This document shows positions 1 through 21,364 of a stretch of DNA of 64,000 nt, in pieces; the first letter of the stretch is position 1, and each line of letters starts with the position of its first letter. Origin of the DNA: Pelecanus crispus (Eukaryota > Chordata > Aves > Pelecaniformes > Pelecanidae). Under the pieces are notes generated by a model that saw only the letters and a list, made by a program, of their open reading frames with translations, was not told where the DNA came from and made no database searches. The position numbers and the translations under genes are program-made. The DNA lies in contig NC_134660.1 of NCBI RefSeq assembly GCF_030463565.1, positions 441,501 through 505,500 of the forward strand, in the 5' to 3' direction.

Positions 1-2702
1 ACTGGTGGCGTCGACCCCCCCATCGGGGACGTGGAGTATCTCACCGCCTTCAGGTGGGGGTCCTGGGGGGGTCCCCGTGTGCTGGGGAAGGTCCCCGTGC
101 CCTTGGGGGGAGGTCCCCGTGTCCTTGGGGGGGGTCTCTGTGCCCTTGGGGGGGGTCCCCGTGTCCTTGGGGGGAGGTCTCCATGGCCTGGGGAAGGTCC
201 CCATGCCCTTGGGGGGGTCTCCGTGCCCTTGGGGGGAGGTCTCCATGGCCTGGGGAAGGTCCCCGTGCCCTTGGGGGGGTCCCCGTGCCCTTGGGGGGGT
301 CTCTGTGTCCTTGGGGGGAGGTCTCCATGGCCTGGGGAAGGTCCCCGTGCCCTTGGGGGGGTCTCCGTGCCCGGCCGTGACCCTCTGCCCCCAGGACCGT
401 GGTGATGCCCATCGCCAACGAGTTCTCCCCGGACGTGGTGCTGGTCTCGGCCGGCTTCGACGCCGTCGAGGGTCACCTCTCCCCGCTCGGCGGCTACTCC
501 GTCACCGCCAAATGTGAGTGGGGTCCGGGGGCGTCCCCAGGGCGGGGGTCCTGGCCGAGCTGCTTGTCACCCCCCCCGTCCCCGGCGTCCCCCAGGTTTC
601 GGCCACTTGACGAAGCAGCTGATGATGCTGGCGGGCGGCCGGGTGGTGCTGGCGCTGGAGGGGGGGCACGACCTGACGGCTATCTGCGACGCCTCGGAGG
701 CCTGCGTCTCTGCTCTGCTCGGCCTGGAGGTATGGGGGTCACCCATGGGCACCCCCCGACCTGGGGGGACTCCCCCTGCCACCCCCCGACCCCCGCGGGG
801 TGCATCGGGGTGCGTGCCCTGTGCCCTGTGCCTCAGTTTCCCCGCCAGGTTGATGAGAGGGGCTCCGGTCCCGTCCCTGCTCTTGAGGGGGGTTTGGGGG
901 TGCTGGTGGCAGGTTTGGGGGTCTTGACGGTTTCCCCACCCCAGCTGGAGCCCCTGGATCCGGCCCTCCTGCAGCAGAAGCCAAATGTGAACGCGGTGGC
1001 CACCCTGGAGAAGGTCATCGAGATCCAGAGTGAGACCCCGCGGCCGGGGGGGACGCGGACCCTGCCGGGGTCCCCGGGGGGTCCCTGGGGCTGCCCCTGC
1101 CACTGGGGGATGTGGGAGGGTCCCTGGGGCTGATTCTGTTGTGGGGGTGCATGGGGGGGGTCCCCAGGGCTGTCCTTGCCATCGGGGGATCCCAGCGGGT
1201 CTGTCCCTGCCTTGGGGGGACCTGAGGGGGTCCCCGGGACTGTCCCTGCCTTGGGGGGGCCCCAGAGGGGTCCCCAGGGCTGTCGGTGCCATGGGTGGGG
1301 GTCCTGGGAGGTCCCCAGGGCTCTTCGCTCCATGGGGGTCCCAGGGGGGTCCCCAGAGCTGCCCCAGGCGTGGGGGACACGGAGGGTCCCTTGGACTGTC
1401 CCCCCAATGGCAGTCCCATGGGGTCCCCAGGGCTGTCTCCTCTGGGGGGGTCCCAGGGGAGGTCCCCAGGGCTGTCCCAGCTGTGGGTGACACAGGGGGG
1501 TCCCTTGGGTCCCCCCGGGTTCTCCCCGCCGTGGGAATCCCGTGGGTCCCCCCAGGTTGTCCCCACCATGGGCGTTCTGGGGGATCCCTGGGTTGTCCCT
1601 GCCCTGGGGGTCCCGGGCCCCCCGGGGCCGCGCCCAGCCCTGCCCGCGCCTGCAGGCAAGCACTGGGGCTCGGTGAAGCGCTTCGCGGCCGCTGTGGGCT
1701 GCTCGCTGCTGGAGGCGCAGAAGGGGGAGGCGGAGGAGGCCGAGACGGTGACAGCCATGGCCCTGCTCTCGGTGGGCGCCGAGCAGGGGAGCGCCGACCC
1801 CCAGCCCAGGTACGGCCCCCCGGGATGCCCCCGGCTGTGCACGGAGCCACGCATGTCCTCGGGGGCATGCGTGTCCCTCGGGGCTGTGCATGGAGCTGTG
1901 TGTGTCCTCGGGGGCACGCGTGTTCCCCTGGGCCTGTGCATGGAGCCATGCGTGTTCTCGGGGGGGACGTGTATCCCCTGGGTTGTGCATGGAGCCACAC
2001 GTGTCCTTGGGGGGATGCGTGTCCCTTAGGGCTGTGCACAGAGCCATGCGTGTCCTGGGGGGGCACGCATGTCCCTCAGGGCTGTGCATGGAGCTGCATG
2101 TGTCCTCAGGGGCACGTGTGTTCCCCTGGGGCTTTGCATGGAGCCACGCATGTTCTCGGGGTGGATGTGTATGCCCTGGGTTGTGCATGGAGTCACGCGT
2201 GTTCTTGGGGGGGATGTGTATGCCCTGGGTTGTGCATGGAACCATACGTGTCCTCGGGAGGATGCATGTTCCTCAGGGCTGTGCATGGAGCTACGCATGT
2301 TCTCGGGGTGGACGTGTATCCCCTGGGTTGTGCGTGGAGCCACGCGTGTCCTTGGGGGCATGCATGTCCCCCTGGGCTGCGTACAGAGCCACGCGTGTCC
2401 TCGGGGGGAGGCGTGCTCCCCTTGGCTGTGCACGGAGCTATTCGCGTGCTTGGGGCAGATGCGTGTGTCAGGGAGCACGCGTGTCCCTCAGGGCCATGCC
2501 TGGAGCTGCCCACGTCCCCGGGGGGACACGTGTCCCCCCAGACTGGCACGTCCAGCCCGTGGACGATGGGGAACGGGGGGTGGCGGGGCCGTGGTTGCGG
2601 GGGGCCGGCGGCGGCCGTGCCCGGGGCCCAGCTCCTGCATCGCTGCCTCTGCCCCCGGCCAGGCCGGCGGAGGAGCCGATGGAGGCCGAGCCCACGCTGT
2701 GA
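1..2702 (+). CDS. HDAC5: Histone deacetylase 5, C-terminal part (5' end outside window)
   Basis: Class IIa histone deacetylase and transcriptional corepressor that shuttles between nucleus and cytoplasm. Six exons are visible: 1-53, 395-513, 596-729, 945-1029, 1656-1809 and 2663-2702 (stop TGA 2700-2702). They join in frame into the last 194 residues. The deacetylase domain is seen from [10 protein letters not shown] onward. GFDAVEGH carries the third zinc ligand Asp (codon 459-461). LEGGHDL (His codon 667-669) has the His that replaces the catalytic Tyr of class I enzymes, the class IIa hallmark linked to weak intrinsic activity. The tail [13 protein letters not shown] matches the nuclear export signal region, and the protein ends [10 protein letters not shown], closer to HDAC5 than to HDAC4/7/9 as I recall them. 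The neighbour G6PC3 supports HDAC5. All junctions are GT-AG. Nothing is broken; only the 5' part is missing. Confidence 0.93.
54..385 (+). repeat. Minisatellite in HDAC5 intron
   Basis: Near-tandem units built on GTCCCCGTGCCCTTGGGGGG, alternating with a GTCTCCATGGCCTGGGGAAG variant. It fills almost the whole intron between the first two visible exons and makes spurious open frames on both strands. Confidence 0.85.
829..843 (+). repeat. Dispersed 15-bp motif TGCCTCAGTTTCCCC (first of 12 copies)
   Basis: Copies on plus: 829-843, 4359-4373, 23572-23586, 30132-30146 (one mismatch), 41032-41046, 55355-55369, 63006-63020. On minus: 21801-21814, 23807-23822 (one extra base), 33239-33253, 36908-36922, 40411-40424. 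Usually preceded by G. Flanks differ between copies, so this is not a tandem array. All copies lie in introns, UTRs or intergenic DNA, none in a coding exon. Confidence 0.85.
1040..1630 (+). repeat. Degenerate minisatellite in HDAC5 intron
   Basis: Loose tandem array of GGGGTCCCCAGGGCTGTCCC-like units with irregular spacing of roughly 35-50 bp, ending just before the exon at 1656. Confidence 0.7.
1835..2530 (+). repeat. About 49-bp minisatellite in last HDAC5 intron
   Basis: About 14 copies of a unit containing CTGTGCATGGAGCCACGCGT and GTCCTCGGGGG. The core TGTGCATGGAGC recurs at spacings of about 48-50 bp. It explains the long open frames seen here on both strands. Confidence 0.85.
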
Positions 2703-4220
2703 TGCGCCGGCCCCTCGCCGCACGGCCGAGATTTTTTCCGTTTCCGAAAAAGAAAGAAACACCAAGAAGAGAAGAAAAACACACACACACACAAAAAATC
2801 ACATTAAAAAAAAAAAAAACACATTAAAAAAAAAAAAAAAAAAAAAAAAAACCCAACCCTGCAATGGAAGAAACCAGGAGGAAAAACAGAAAAAAGAGGA
2901 AAATATTTTCTTTTTCTATTAAAAAGAGGAGAAAAACACAAAAAAAATACCACCCCCCGTCCTGTTGGACCCCAGCTCCACGCGGTGTTTGCGGTCGTGT
3001 CTCTTGTGCAGCATCGGTTCCACCAGCACCCCCGCTCCTCCCGCCGCCCGCCGTCAGTCCGTCCGTCCGTCGGGTTTTCCCGTCGCTGCCCGGGCCTCCC
3101 CCCCGGTCCCTGCCGTGGCTCCTCTCTCTTTATTTTTTTTCTTTTTTTAGGGGGTCTTCCTCATTTTCTCCCCTTTTTTTTTCCCACTCGTTCCCTCCCC
3201 GGCTCTGGCGTCCGTCCCCCCACCGGGGGGAGGCGATGGGAAACATTTGTGCCTTTAATTAAGTCGTCGTCTTTTTTTTTTTTTTTTTTTAATGCCTTAA
3301 TTTCCCTGTGATTTTGGGGGGTTTCTCAGTTTTCTTTTTTTTTTTTTAATTTTCCCTTGGCGTCCCCGTTTCGGAGGGGGACACGAGACGCAGGGGACGG
3401 GCCCCGTCCCTTTGTCACCCTGGGTCAATGGGTGACGGATCCCAGCACCTTTGTTGGGATAAAACTTTGTCCATTCCTAAAAGAGAGGAGGAAAAAAGAC
3501 AAAAAAAAAAAAAAAAGGGAAAAAAATACTTAACTTTTCCTGTTACTTCACCAGCCGGAGGGGACTTGGAGGGATTTTAGCTTTAAAAGAGAGAGAGAGG
3601 GGAAAAAAAAAAAACCACACAAAACAAAGGTATATAATTTTATTACAGATGTATTATTTAATAGTATTTTTTTAATGGGTGGCACCGGCTGCGGTCCCGG
3701 GGCGGAGGGGGAGGACGGGGATGGCGCTTCGTGTTTTAAGTTATTCCGGGGGGTTTTGGGGTGGCTCCGGGGGGTCCCCCAGTCGGGGCGGCGGGGATGG
3801 GGGGGGTGTCCCCTGTCACCTCCCGGGGGGGACCCCAGCTTGGGGCGATGAGTGGGGAGGAGGAAGGGGGGGGCACCGCTCCGGCTGTCCCCAACTCTGG
3901 GGACACCCCTTGGGTGGCGGCCCGGGACCCTCCCCACCCCTCCCCTTCTGGCGGGGGTCGCAGCCCCTGCCCGGGAGGGAGGAAAGGCCTCGCGCGGGGG
4001 CCAGCGGCCTCCGGGGGGGCGAGGGGTGCTGGCCCCCCGGCAGCGAGGCCGTCTTGCTTTGGGCTGCCGTCCCCCCCGTGTCCCCCCCAGCCCTGCCTCG
4101 GTTTCTTTTCTGTCCGTCCGACGCCCGCTCGCGCGCTCTCGATATGGTTTTCAGTTGAGTATTTTGTAAGATGTTACCGATGTTCGTCCTTGTATAAATA
4201 AAACTCGTTTCTGGCAATAC
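2703..4220 (+). other. HDAC5: HDAC5 3' untranslated region
   Basis: About 1.5 kb from the HDAC5 stop to just past a canonical AATAAA at 4197-4202. It holds a CA tract and long A runs near 2780-2850, T-rich tracts near 3130-3350, another A run near 3500, and an AT-rich pocket near 3630-3680. The rest is GC-rich. No open frame here resembles a protein. Assignment as UTR rests on position and the poly(A) signal. Confidence 0.75.
4197..4202 (+). terminator. HDAC5: Poly(A) signal of HDAC5
   Basis: AATAAA followed by GC-rich sequence. It is the only canonical signal on this strand after the HDAC5 stop and before the convergent G6PC3 transcript. Confidence 0.75.
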
Positions 4221-4560
4221 CCGGCGGCGCCCCGCTGCGTTTGGGGGGGCCCGAGGGAGGTACGGGGGGGCTGCCAGGAGCACCGGTGCCTTCGTGTCCC
4301 CTTTCCCATCTCTGTTGGGGCAGGACGCGCGTCGCCAGGGCTTCGCTGTTGCCCTCCGTGCCTCAGTTTCCCCACCTGCAGCAGCAGGGCTGCCCCTTTC
4401 CCATCGATCCGGCGCGACATCGGGGTGCGGGGCTGGACTGGCTGGGGGGGGGCTCCGTCCCCCTCCGGTACCCCCCGGCCCGGGCTCTGCCTGCCCTGGG
4501 GGTCCCCAGCCCTGCCCGTGTCCCCCCCGCGTCTCTTCAAAGGACTCGGGGCCAGCAGGT
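4221..4560. other. Intergenic gap between convergent HDAC5 and G6PC3
   Basis: About 340 bp of GC-rich sequence between the two poly(A) signals. It contains one copy of the TGCCTCAGTTTCCCC motif (4359-4373). No gene is seen. Confidence 0.6.
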
Positions 4561-4573
4561 TGGTGACGGTGCT

Positions 4574-4579
4574 TTTATT
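4574..4579 (-). terminator. G6PC3: Poly(A) signal of G6PC3
   Basis: AATAAA on the minus strand (TTTATT on plus), about 460 bp past the G6PC3 stop, giving a short GC-rich 3'UTR. Confidence 0.7.
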
Positions 4580-5035
4580 TGGTTGGAAATGGGGTGGCCC
4601 CTCTGACCACTGCGGTACGGTGGGGGTCCTGGTGTGGGGGGGTCCTGACCCCCTTCCCCTCCTTGCCCCAGAGAGGGGGGAACCGAACTGGGAGAACTGG
4701 GGCAGCTGGAAGGTCAGGGGGGAGCGGGAGGTGGTCCCACTCGTGGGTGACCCCGCGGCTGGGGCTGTCCCTGTGCTGTGTCCCCAGACCCGCTGGGCAC
4801 GGGGGCACCCCCAGCTCTGCCCCACGCCGGGGGTCCCACTGTGCCGGGCGGGGGGAGCAGCGCTGTTAGCGCAGCGAGGGTCCAACAACTGGCCTGTGGT
4901 CCCAAGGGTGACGGCGGGTGCCCTCCTGGCGCGGAGCCGGCGGCTGCGCTCAGGCCAGGAGCCGTGGGCGATGGGCGCAGCCGAGGGCAGAGCCGGGAGG
5001 GGGGTGCAGGGCTCGCGGGGTCACGGTGGGGACCC

Positions 5036-7629
5036 CTACTCGGCGCGGCGGGAGCCCCGCAGGCGGGCAAGGGAGAGGATGAGCCGGGGCAGGAGCGATG
5101 CCACCAGCCAGGGCCCGGCGGTGTACTTGAGGAAGCTGGTGCCGTACCACAGGGTCAAGTCTGCCGGCTGCGGCAGCCGGTGCAAGCCCTGCACGGCCCC
5201 CAAGGCCAGCACGGCGCCGGCCGCGCGCTGCCGGGGGTCCAGCCGCTCCCCCCGGTGCAGGGGGAAGCCGGCAGCCAGCCCCAGCCCCAGGGCGCTGCCG
5301 GCGTCGCGGCAGATGGAGGCGAAGGGCCGGGTGTCGAGGCGGAGCCAGGCGGGGTGCGAGCACCATTTGGTGGCCAGGCGGATGGACCTGCGGTGGGGGG
5401 AGAGGGGTGAGCGGGGCGGGGGGAGCTCTGGGGCAGCCCCCCGGGCTCGCCCTCCCCGCCGGGCACTCACCAGTCGATGTCGATGCCGGCGGCGAGCGCC
5501 AGCCCACGCAGGACAAAGGAGCTGAGCAGCAGGGCCAGCGCGGCGGCGACGAAGAAGCCCGGAGAGCGGGCGGCCGGGACGTGAGGCTGCAGCCCCTGGC
5601 CCAGGGCTGCCCCTGGATGGTGAGGACAGGCAGGCTGGGGTGGTGGGGTGGGGAGGGGGGCTCGAGGGGAGGGGAAGGCGCCCAAAACACCCTGGCCCAG
5701 GCGCGGGTGTCGGACTCCGGGTGGAGGGACCAAACGTTCCCCCCCACCCCACTCACCTGCCAGGATGCCGCTGACCACCTGATGGGGGAAGTGGGCCAGG
5801 ACGAAGACCCGTGAGAGCCCCACGGCCAGCAGCAGCAGGGCGTAGGCACCGAAGGGGCTCAGCTGCACTGCCGGGCTGCAAGGCAAGGAGGGTCAGCGGC
5901 GGGGAGGCTGCCGTCGGGTCCCGCTCGCTGCTCCCGCGCGTGTTGTGTCAGGCAGGGCAGGGTTGGCCCCGCTTGGCAGGAGGAATGAGTAAAGCACAGG
6001 TGAAGAAGGCAAAACAAAAAGCAGCTCGGTGGGGCAGGGGGGCTTTGCGGGGGTCTCCAGGGCTTCGCAGCCCATTCTAGCAGCAGCCAGAGCTGCCAGG
6101 GTAGAGCTGTGTTCCCCAGGAAGCTGGCCTGCTGGGAGGGGAAGGCATCCTTCCCAGCCCCCTGTGCCTGCTGCCCGCTGGGAAGGGTCCCGCATCACAC
6201 CTCCCTCTTCCAAAAGGTGCTCCGGAGATGTCCAAGCACCGGCTTTCCCGTCCCAGGACTCACTTCCTGGAGTGTCTGGACGCCAGCGCTGTCAGAGCGG
6301 TGACAAGCGGCCAGAGGGCTGCCCCCGTGATCATGCAGTGGCCGGAGGGGCTGCCTGCGAAGGAAGCACAGGGCGCTGACGGGGCGGGGCGGGGGGGGAG
6401 CACGTCCCAGCGGGGCGAGCGGCTGAGGTCACCCCAGCGAGCTGGGGACATCTGCTGAGCCTCTCGCCACGGCAGCTAGGCAGCCCGGCCCGTGCCCTGG
6501 GCTCCCTCCGGGCCACGGCTGGTGCGGGGGGCTCGGCTCAAGGGTGAGGATGGAGCAAGCCAGCGTCTGTGGGCAATGGTCACCTGCCCAAAAAAACCCT
6601 GGCAGGGACGCGGGCTCTGTGGGCAGGGGAAGCCAGGCGGGAAGGGCAAGCGAGGTGCCCTGCTCCCTGCTCCCGGCAGACTCTCCCATCGGTTTCCTGG
6701 CCCCGCAGCCGCCTGTGCCGTGCGCGCCGTGCCAGCAGCCGTGGCGCCCAGCCCACTCCCCGCCGCTCGCTCGTTTGCTCTGCCGCGAGGCGCTGGCTGA
6801 CGAACGGCTTTCCCACTCGGCGTATCCTGCCAGCCCAGCGGCACCCTCCAGCCACAGCGTTCCCATCCAGACGGGGCCTCCCGGCTCCCGCAGCCCTTCC
6901 CTACGGATCCCGGGGCCTGCCGGAGATGCAAGGAAAAGCCTTTGCCCGTTACTCACCCGGTCCCGTTTCGCAGGAGACGGGGAACTGGCGCAGCACGACC
7001 AGCTCCTTGCTGGCAAGCCCCGACTCATGGACCCACCAGAACGGGCGCTCCCCGAATAAGAACCTGGTGGGGAGAGAAACCACAGAGCAGTGAACGGCCA
7101 AACGCAGCCCAACGCCTTCGCTGCCCATCCCTGCGGATCCAAGGGCTGAAGCCAGCAGCGGGAGGGCAGGATCCCTGCCAGTTCTTACTGCTCCCGGGCT
7201 TTTTTCTGCTGTGAATGCCTGGCAGTTGCGCTACCGCGGCTCGGGTGACCTGCAGAAACTCCGCAGGCTTTCAGCGTGGCGCGGGCAAGGAGCAGCGCTT
7301 GTCTCTGCCCGCCGAGCGGAGCCCGCGGTTGTGTTTCTGGTGTTGTGAACGTGCCACTGCTCAGCCGTTGGGGTGTCACCAGGTGTGACGGGGCCCCGTG
7401 ACTCCCCTCACCATTTAAGGACCACGTTGAGCCACTCTGACACCAGGCCGATCCACAGCACCGACACCCCCACCTTGCGGTCGAGAAAATAGGCGAGAGG
7501 GAAACAGATGGTGAAGATGCATTTGGGATCAGCCAGGGAGGTCACTGAGATCCAGAAGTTTTCCAGCCAGGGCGGCCCGGACTGCAGCACCTCTGCGAAG
7601 CGGATCCCGGCGGCGTGCAGGGCATCCAT
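5036..7629 (-). CDS. G6PC3: Glucose-6-phosphatase catalytic subunit 3
   Basis: Ubiquitous multi-pass endoplasmic reticulum phosphatase. In human it hydrolyses glucose-6-phosphate and 1,5-anhydroglucitol-6-phosphate in the ER lumen and is needed by neutrophils. Six exons in transcript order: 7629-7412 (ATG 7629-7627), 7063-6957, 6354-6264, 5875-5757, 5612-5471 and 5387-5036 (stop). They join without a break into 342 residues; human has 346. The phosphatase signature is complete: K72-x6-R79P80, PSGH with His114, and SRVFVLAH with the nucleophile at His167. These are the same numbers as in human G6PC3, so the start is well fixed. Several hydrophobic segments are visible. The gene is convergent with HDAC5 and divergent from LSM12, as in the human block. 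G6PC1 and G6PC2 are less likely by synteny and by the [10 protein letters not shown] / PHQVVSG context. Confidence 0.95.
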
Positions 7630-8449
7630 CGCACCGGGCTGGAGGGAGAGAGGGAGCGTCAGAGCTCAGGCCTCGGCACAGAGCCCGCCTGGGAGGCAGA
7701 GACCTTGGGAAGGGGGCGGGCGGTGGCTCCCCAGGGCAGGCGTCGTGCTGTGGCTCGCTCCTGCACGCAGTGTGACCCTGAGGGACACCCTGGCGTGCGA
7801 TGCCAGTGCTGGCATGGCTTCAGGGAGCTGTTCGGCACCTGAAGTTTGCCCACAAAGGACTCCCAACCTTTGCATGCCGCCCGTGGCTCGGCAGCTCCCG
7901 GTGCTGCAGATAGCCGCGGTAGGGATGGCGGTGTTGGGCAGCATCGCCATGCGCGCAGGGCTGGCTGCTGAGGGCCAGTGCCGGCTGCTGAGGGCCAGCG
8001 CTGGGCACGGCCCCGAACGTTGGGTGCTGTGGGCTGAGCCAGCACGGGCACATGCCGGGGGCCTCAGCGTGGGCTTCACCGGAGCAGCCGGGCTGCCCTG
8101 AAGACCCCAGCCTCCCTGAGGCTCCCTGGGGCTGGCCTAGAACCTCCTTGGGGTCTCCATGGAGCAGGCCTGGGGGGGGGGGGGGCCGGGGCCCCTCTGG
8201 GGCTCCCTGGGGCTGGCTCGGGAGTCTCCACAGAGCTGGCCTGGGGCTGGCCCGGGGGTCTCCACGAAGCCGGCCTGGGCTCCCTGGGGCGGGCCCGGGG
8301 GTCTCCACAGAGCAGGCCTGGGGCGGGCCCGGGGCTCCCGGGGGTCTCCACGGAGCAGGCCTGGGGCGGGCCCGGGGGTCTCCAAGGAGCAGGCCTGGGC
8401 CTTCCCTAGGCCAGGCCTGGGGCCTCCCTGGAGCCGCCGGGGCTGCTGG

Positions 8450-8450
<1 letters not shown>
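7630..8450. other. Gap between divergent G6PC3 and LSM12
   Basis: Holds the presumed G6PC3 promoter (no TATA seen) and mostly unique sequence to about 8090. It then enters a GC-rich repeat that leads into the LSM12 CpG island. No coding frame is supported. Confidence 0.5.
8090..8440 (+). repeat. Degenerate GC-rich minisatellite upstream of LSM12
   Basis: About 10 loose copies of GGCCTGGGGCGGGCCCGGGG plus GTCTCCACGGAGCA. It makes Pro/Gly-rich open frames on both strands that are not genes. Confidence 0.75.
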
Positions 8451-18734
<10,284 letters not shown>

Positions 18735-19720
18735 GGCCCACCGCCCGGCGCCGGGGACTCCCCCACCGCCCCGCCACCGAGCCACCGGAGGCGGGAGGGC
18801 GGCGGCGGGGGGTTCAACTTTTATTTCCTTTTTCGAGCTCGTTAATGGGGAGCTCAACCGATTCCAAACCTTAGACTTTAAAACAAACGAGAAAAGAGAA
18901 TAATTTAAAAGCTCATGCATTACTTGACTAACAGACTTTCTTTTGTCCGCCATGTTTTCTTTCCTACCAGCCAGTCAGACTTTGTTAGTTTTATTTTTTG
19001 ACCTTTCTTTTCCTTTTTCCTCCCCCTTCCCCTGCTGCCAAGCCCCCTTTACTTTTCTAAAGGGGGTCTGTCACCCCGTCACCCCCTCTCTGCCTGTCCC
19101 ATAGGAGGATCTGCCCCCTGTCCGTCCCCCTCCCCACGAACCCCTCCAAAAATAAAAGTAACGAGCTGACTGCGGTGGCCGAACCGGGACCCTTGTGACC
19201 AGCGCGGTCTCGTTTTAATTTTGTTTGCACAGGGCAAGGCTTGAATTAGTCTTATTTTTCTTATCTTTAAATATATATATGAATATATATTAAAATGTTC
19301 TTTAAATATTTTCTGCTTCTAGCAGTTCTCTCGACCAGGATCGTGGCAAAAAAACCCCCCCGTCACCTCCCACCGCCCCGTCCTGCCCCGGGGAGCCCCG
19401 GGGGGGCTGGGGGGTGCAGCCCCTCCCTGCCCCCCACCCCCACCCGGGGCCACGCTGGGGCCGGGCTTGGGGTTTTTTCCCCCCCTTTACTTTTTTTTTT
19501 TCTTTCTTTCTTTCCTTTTTTTGCCCCTTTTTTCTTTTTTTTTAATTTTTTTTTTTGCCATGATCCTCCCCCCCTCCCCTTTTTTTGTTTTGTTTTTTAA
19601 AATAAATGGATCAAAATCAAACAATTCAAGCCCTGCCTTTAGAAGAGTTAAAAATTTAAAAAAAAAATTAAAAAAAAAGGAAAATTTTTTAGTATTGTTT
19701 AGCAAAAACAATAAAACCCG
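18735..19720 (+). other. LSM12: LSM12 3' untranslated region
   Basis: AT-rich tail with T and A homopolymers near 19490-19680. AATAAA candidates lie near 19150, near 19600 and at 19710-19715. The last is followed by a switch to GC-box-rich TMEM101 promoter sequence, so the longest transcript likely ends near 19730. Confidence 0.7.
19710..19715 (+). terminator. LSM12: Distal poly(A) signal of LSM12
   Basis: AATAAA about 160 bp upstream of the TMEM101 start codon. Upstream AATAAA copies could give shorter 3'UTRs. Confidence 0.6.
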
Positions 19721-19744
19721 AAATTTTTTTAACCATCACCCGTG

Positions 19745-19876
19745 TCTGGCGCTCTGGGGGCGGGGCCTGTGGGAGGGGCGGGGTCTTCTTAGGGGCGGGG
19801 CCTCCTGCAGGGGGCGGGGCTTGTGGCGCTCCGCTTCCGGCGCGGGGCGGGACTTCCGGCGGGGCGGCCTGCGGCG
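19745..19876 (+). promoter_or_regulatory. TMEM101: TMEM101 promoter: GC boxes and two ETS-type sites
   Basis: Several GGGGCGGGGC-type GC boxes between 19755 and 19820, then two CTTCCGG elements (19834-19840 and 19853-19859) just ahead of the ATG. No TATA. The array resembles TATA-less housekeeping promoters driven by Sp1 and ETS/GABP factors; factor identity is inferred. Confidence 0.6.
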
Positions 19877-21364
19877 ATGGCGGCGGGCCGCGGCTGGCGG
19901 CGGCGGGCGCTGCGGCTGCTGACGGCGGGCGGCGGCGTCCTGCTGACCCGCTTCCCCTTCTGGCACTGCTTCAGCGGGCTGCTGCTCTGCGCCGAGCGCG
20001 CCGACGGGCGGCGGTGCGGGCCGGGGCGGCCCCGGGCGGGTGTGGGCCTGGGGCGAGCCAGGGGGCCTGGGGCTGGTGGGGCCTGGGCCGGGAGTGGGGC
20101 TGGTGGGGCCTGGGGCTGGTGGGGCCGGGGGTGGGGCTGGTGGGGCCTGCAGGTGCTGTGGGGCTGGGGCTGGTGTGGGGCCGGGGGAGCTGCTTAAGCG
20201 TGGGGGGGGCCGGGGGAGCCGGTTACGTGTGGGGCGGCTTGGGGGGCTCCTGGGGTAAGGGTGGGGCTGGGGCGGGGTGACGGGGAGCGGGGGGGATGGG
20301 GGGAGGGCAGAGGTGCGGGGAGGGGGCTGGGAGGGCTGTGCTGGGGTTAGGGGGTGAGGGAGGGGCTGGGGGTGAGTTGGGGTTCTGGGGGGGGCAGCTC
20401 GGGGGGCTGGGGGTGAGCAGGGCCGGGGCAGTTGGGGGTCAGGGGCTGGAGCTGCCGTGCCCCCCAGGAAGCCGGACATCCCCGTCCCCTACCTGTACGT
20501 GGACATGGGGGTGGCTGTGCTCTGCGCCAGCTTCATGTCCTTCGGGGTGAAGCGCCGCTGGTTCGCCCTGGGGGCCGCCCTGCAGCTCGCCGTGGCCACC
20601 TACGCCGCCCACGTTGGCGGCCACGTCCACTACGGCGACTGGCTGAAGGTGAGACCCCCCCCAACCTGCGACACCCCCCCCGCCCAGCCCACCCCGCCCT
20701 CGGGGGGCCCGGGGGGGTGACAGTGGCCCTGGCGCAGGTGCGGATGTACTCCCGGACCATCGCCATCATCGGCGGCTTCCTCATCCTGGCCAGCGGCGCG
20801 GGCGAGCTCTACCGCCAGAAGCCGCGCAGCCGCTCGCTGCAGTCCACGGGGCAGGTCTTCCTCGGCATCTACCTCATCTGCCAGGTACGGCGGGGCGCGG
20901 GGGGGGTGCACCGTCCCGGGGTGGGGGGCACGGCCCCCTCCTGCCCCCACCCTGCGCAGGCGGGGGGCCGGATCCGCCGGGGGTTCCCCCCAAGGGGGAG
21001 AAGCCTCGGGGAGCGCTGCCGGTGGCACCGCGCTCCAGCCCCCCGTCCCCCCCAGGCCTACTCCCTGCAGCACAGCAAGGAGGACCGCCTGGCTTACCTG
21101 AACCACCTCCTGGGCGGGGAGCTCGCCCTCCAGCTCCTCTTCATCCTCTACGGTCTCCTGGCCCTCGCCTTCCTCTCCGGCTACTACGTGCGGGCGGCGG
21201 CGCAGGTGCTGGCGGTGCTCCTGCCCCTCGCCATCCTCCTCATCGATGGCAACATCGGCTACTGGCACGACTCGCGCCGGGTCGAGTTCTGGAATCAGAT
21301 GAAGCTCATCGGGCAAAACGTTGGCATTTTCGGAGCCGTCGTCATCCTGGCCACTGACGGCTGA
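19877..21364 (+). CDS. TMEM101: Transmembrane protein 101
   Basis: Multi-pass membrane protein of poorly known role; human TMEM101 was reported in screens as an NF-kappaB activator. Four exons: 19877-20013, 20468-20648, 20738-20884 and 21056-21364. They join in frame into 257 residues, the same length as human. It starts MAAGRGWRRRALRLL and shows about eight hydrophobic segments, including GVAVLCASFMSFGVKRRWFA, TIAIIGGFLILASGAGELY, GQVFLGIYLIC and VLAVLLPLAILLIDGN. It ends WNQMKLIGQNVGIFG...ILATDG. Exon 3 ends in a CAG codon where human reads LICVAYSL, so the junction gives LICQAYSL. Strand and position relative to LSM12 match human. No clear AATAAA follows; an AT-rich tract at 21420-21485 probably belongs to its 3'UTR. 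Confidence 0.95.

Noticed and set aside
1-2702. HDAC4, HDAC7 or HDAC9 instead of HDAC5
   Set aside because: The C-terminal end and the G6PC3-LSM12 neighbourhood fit HDAC5; the others lie in different syntenic blocks.
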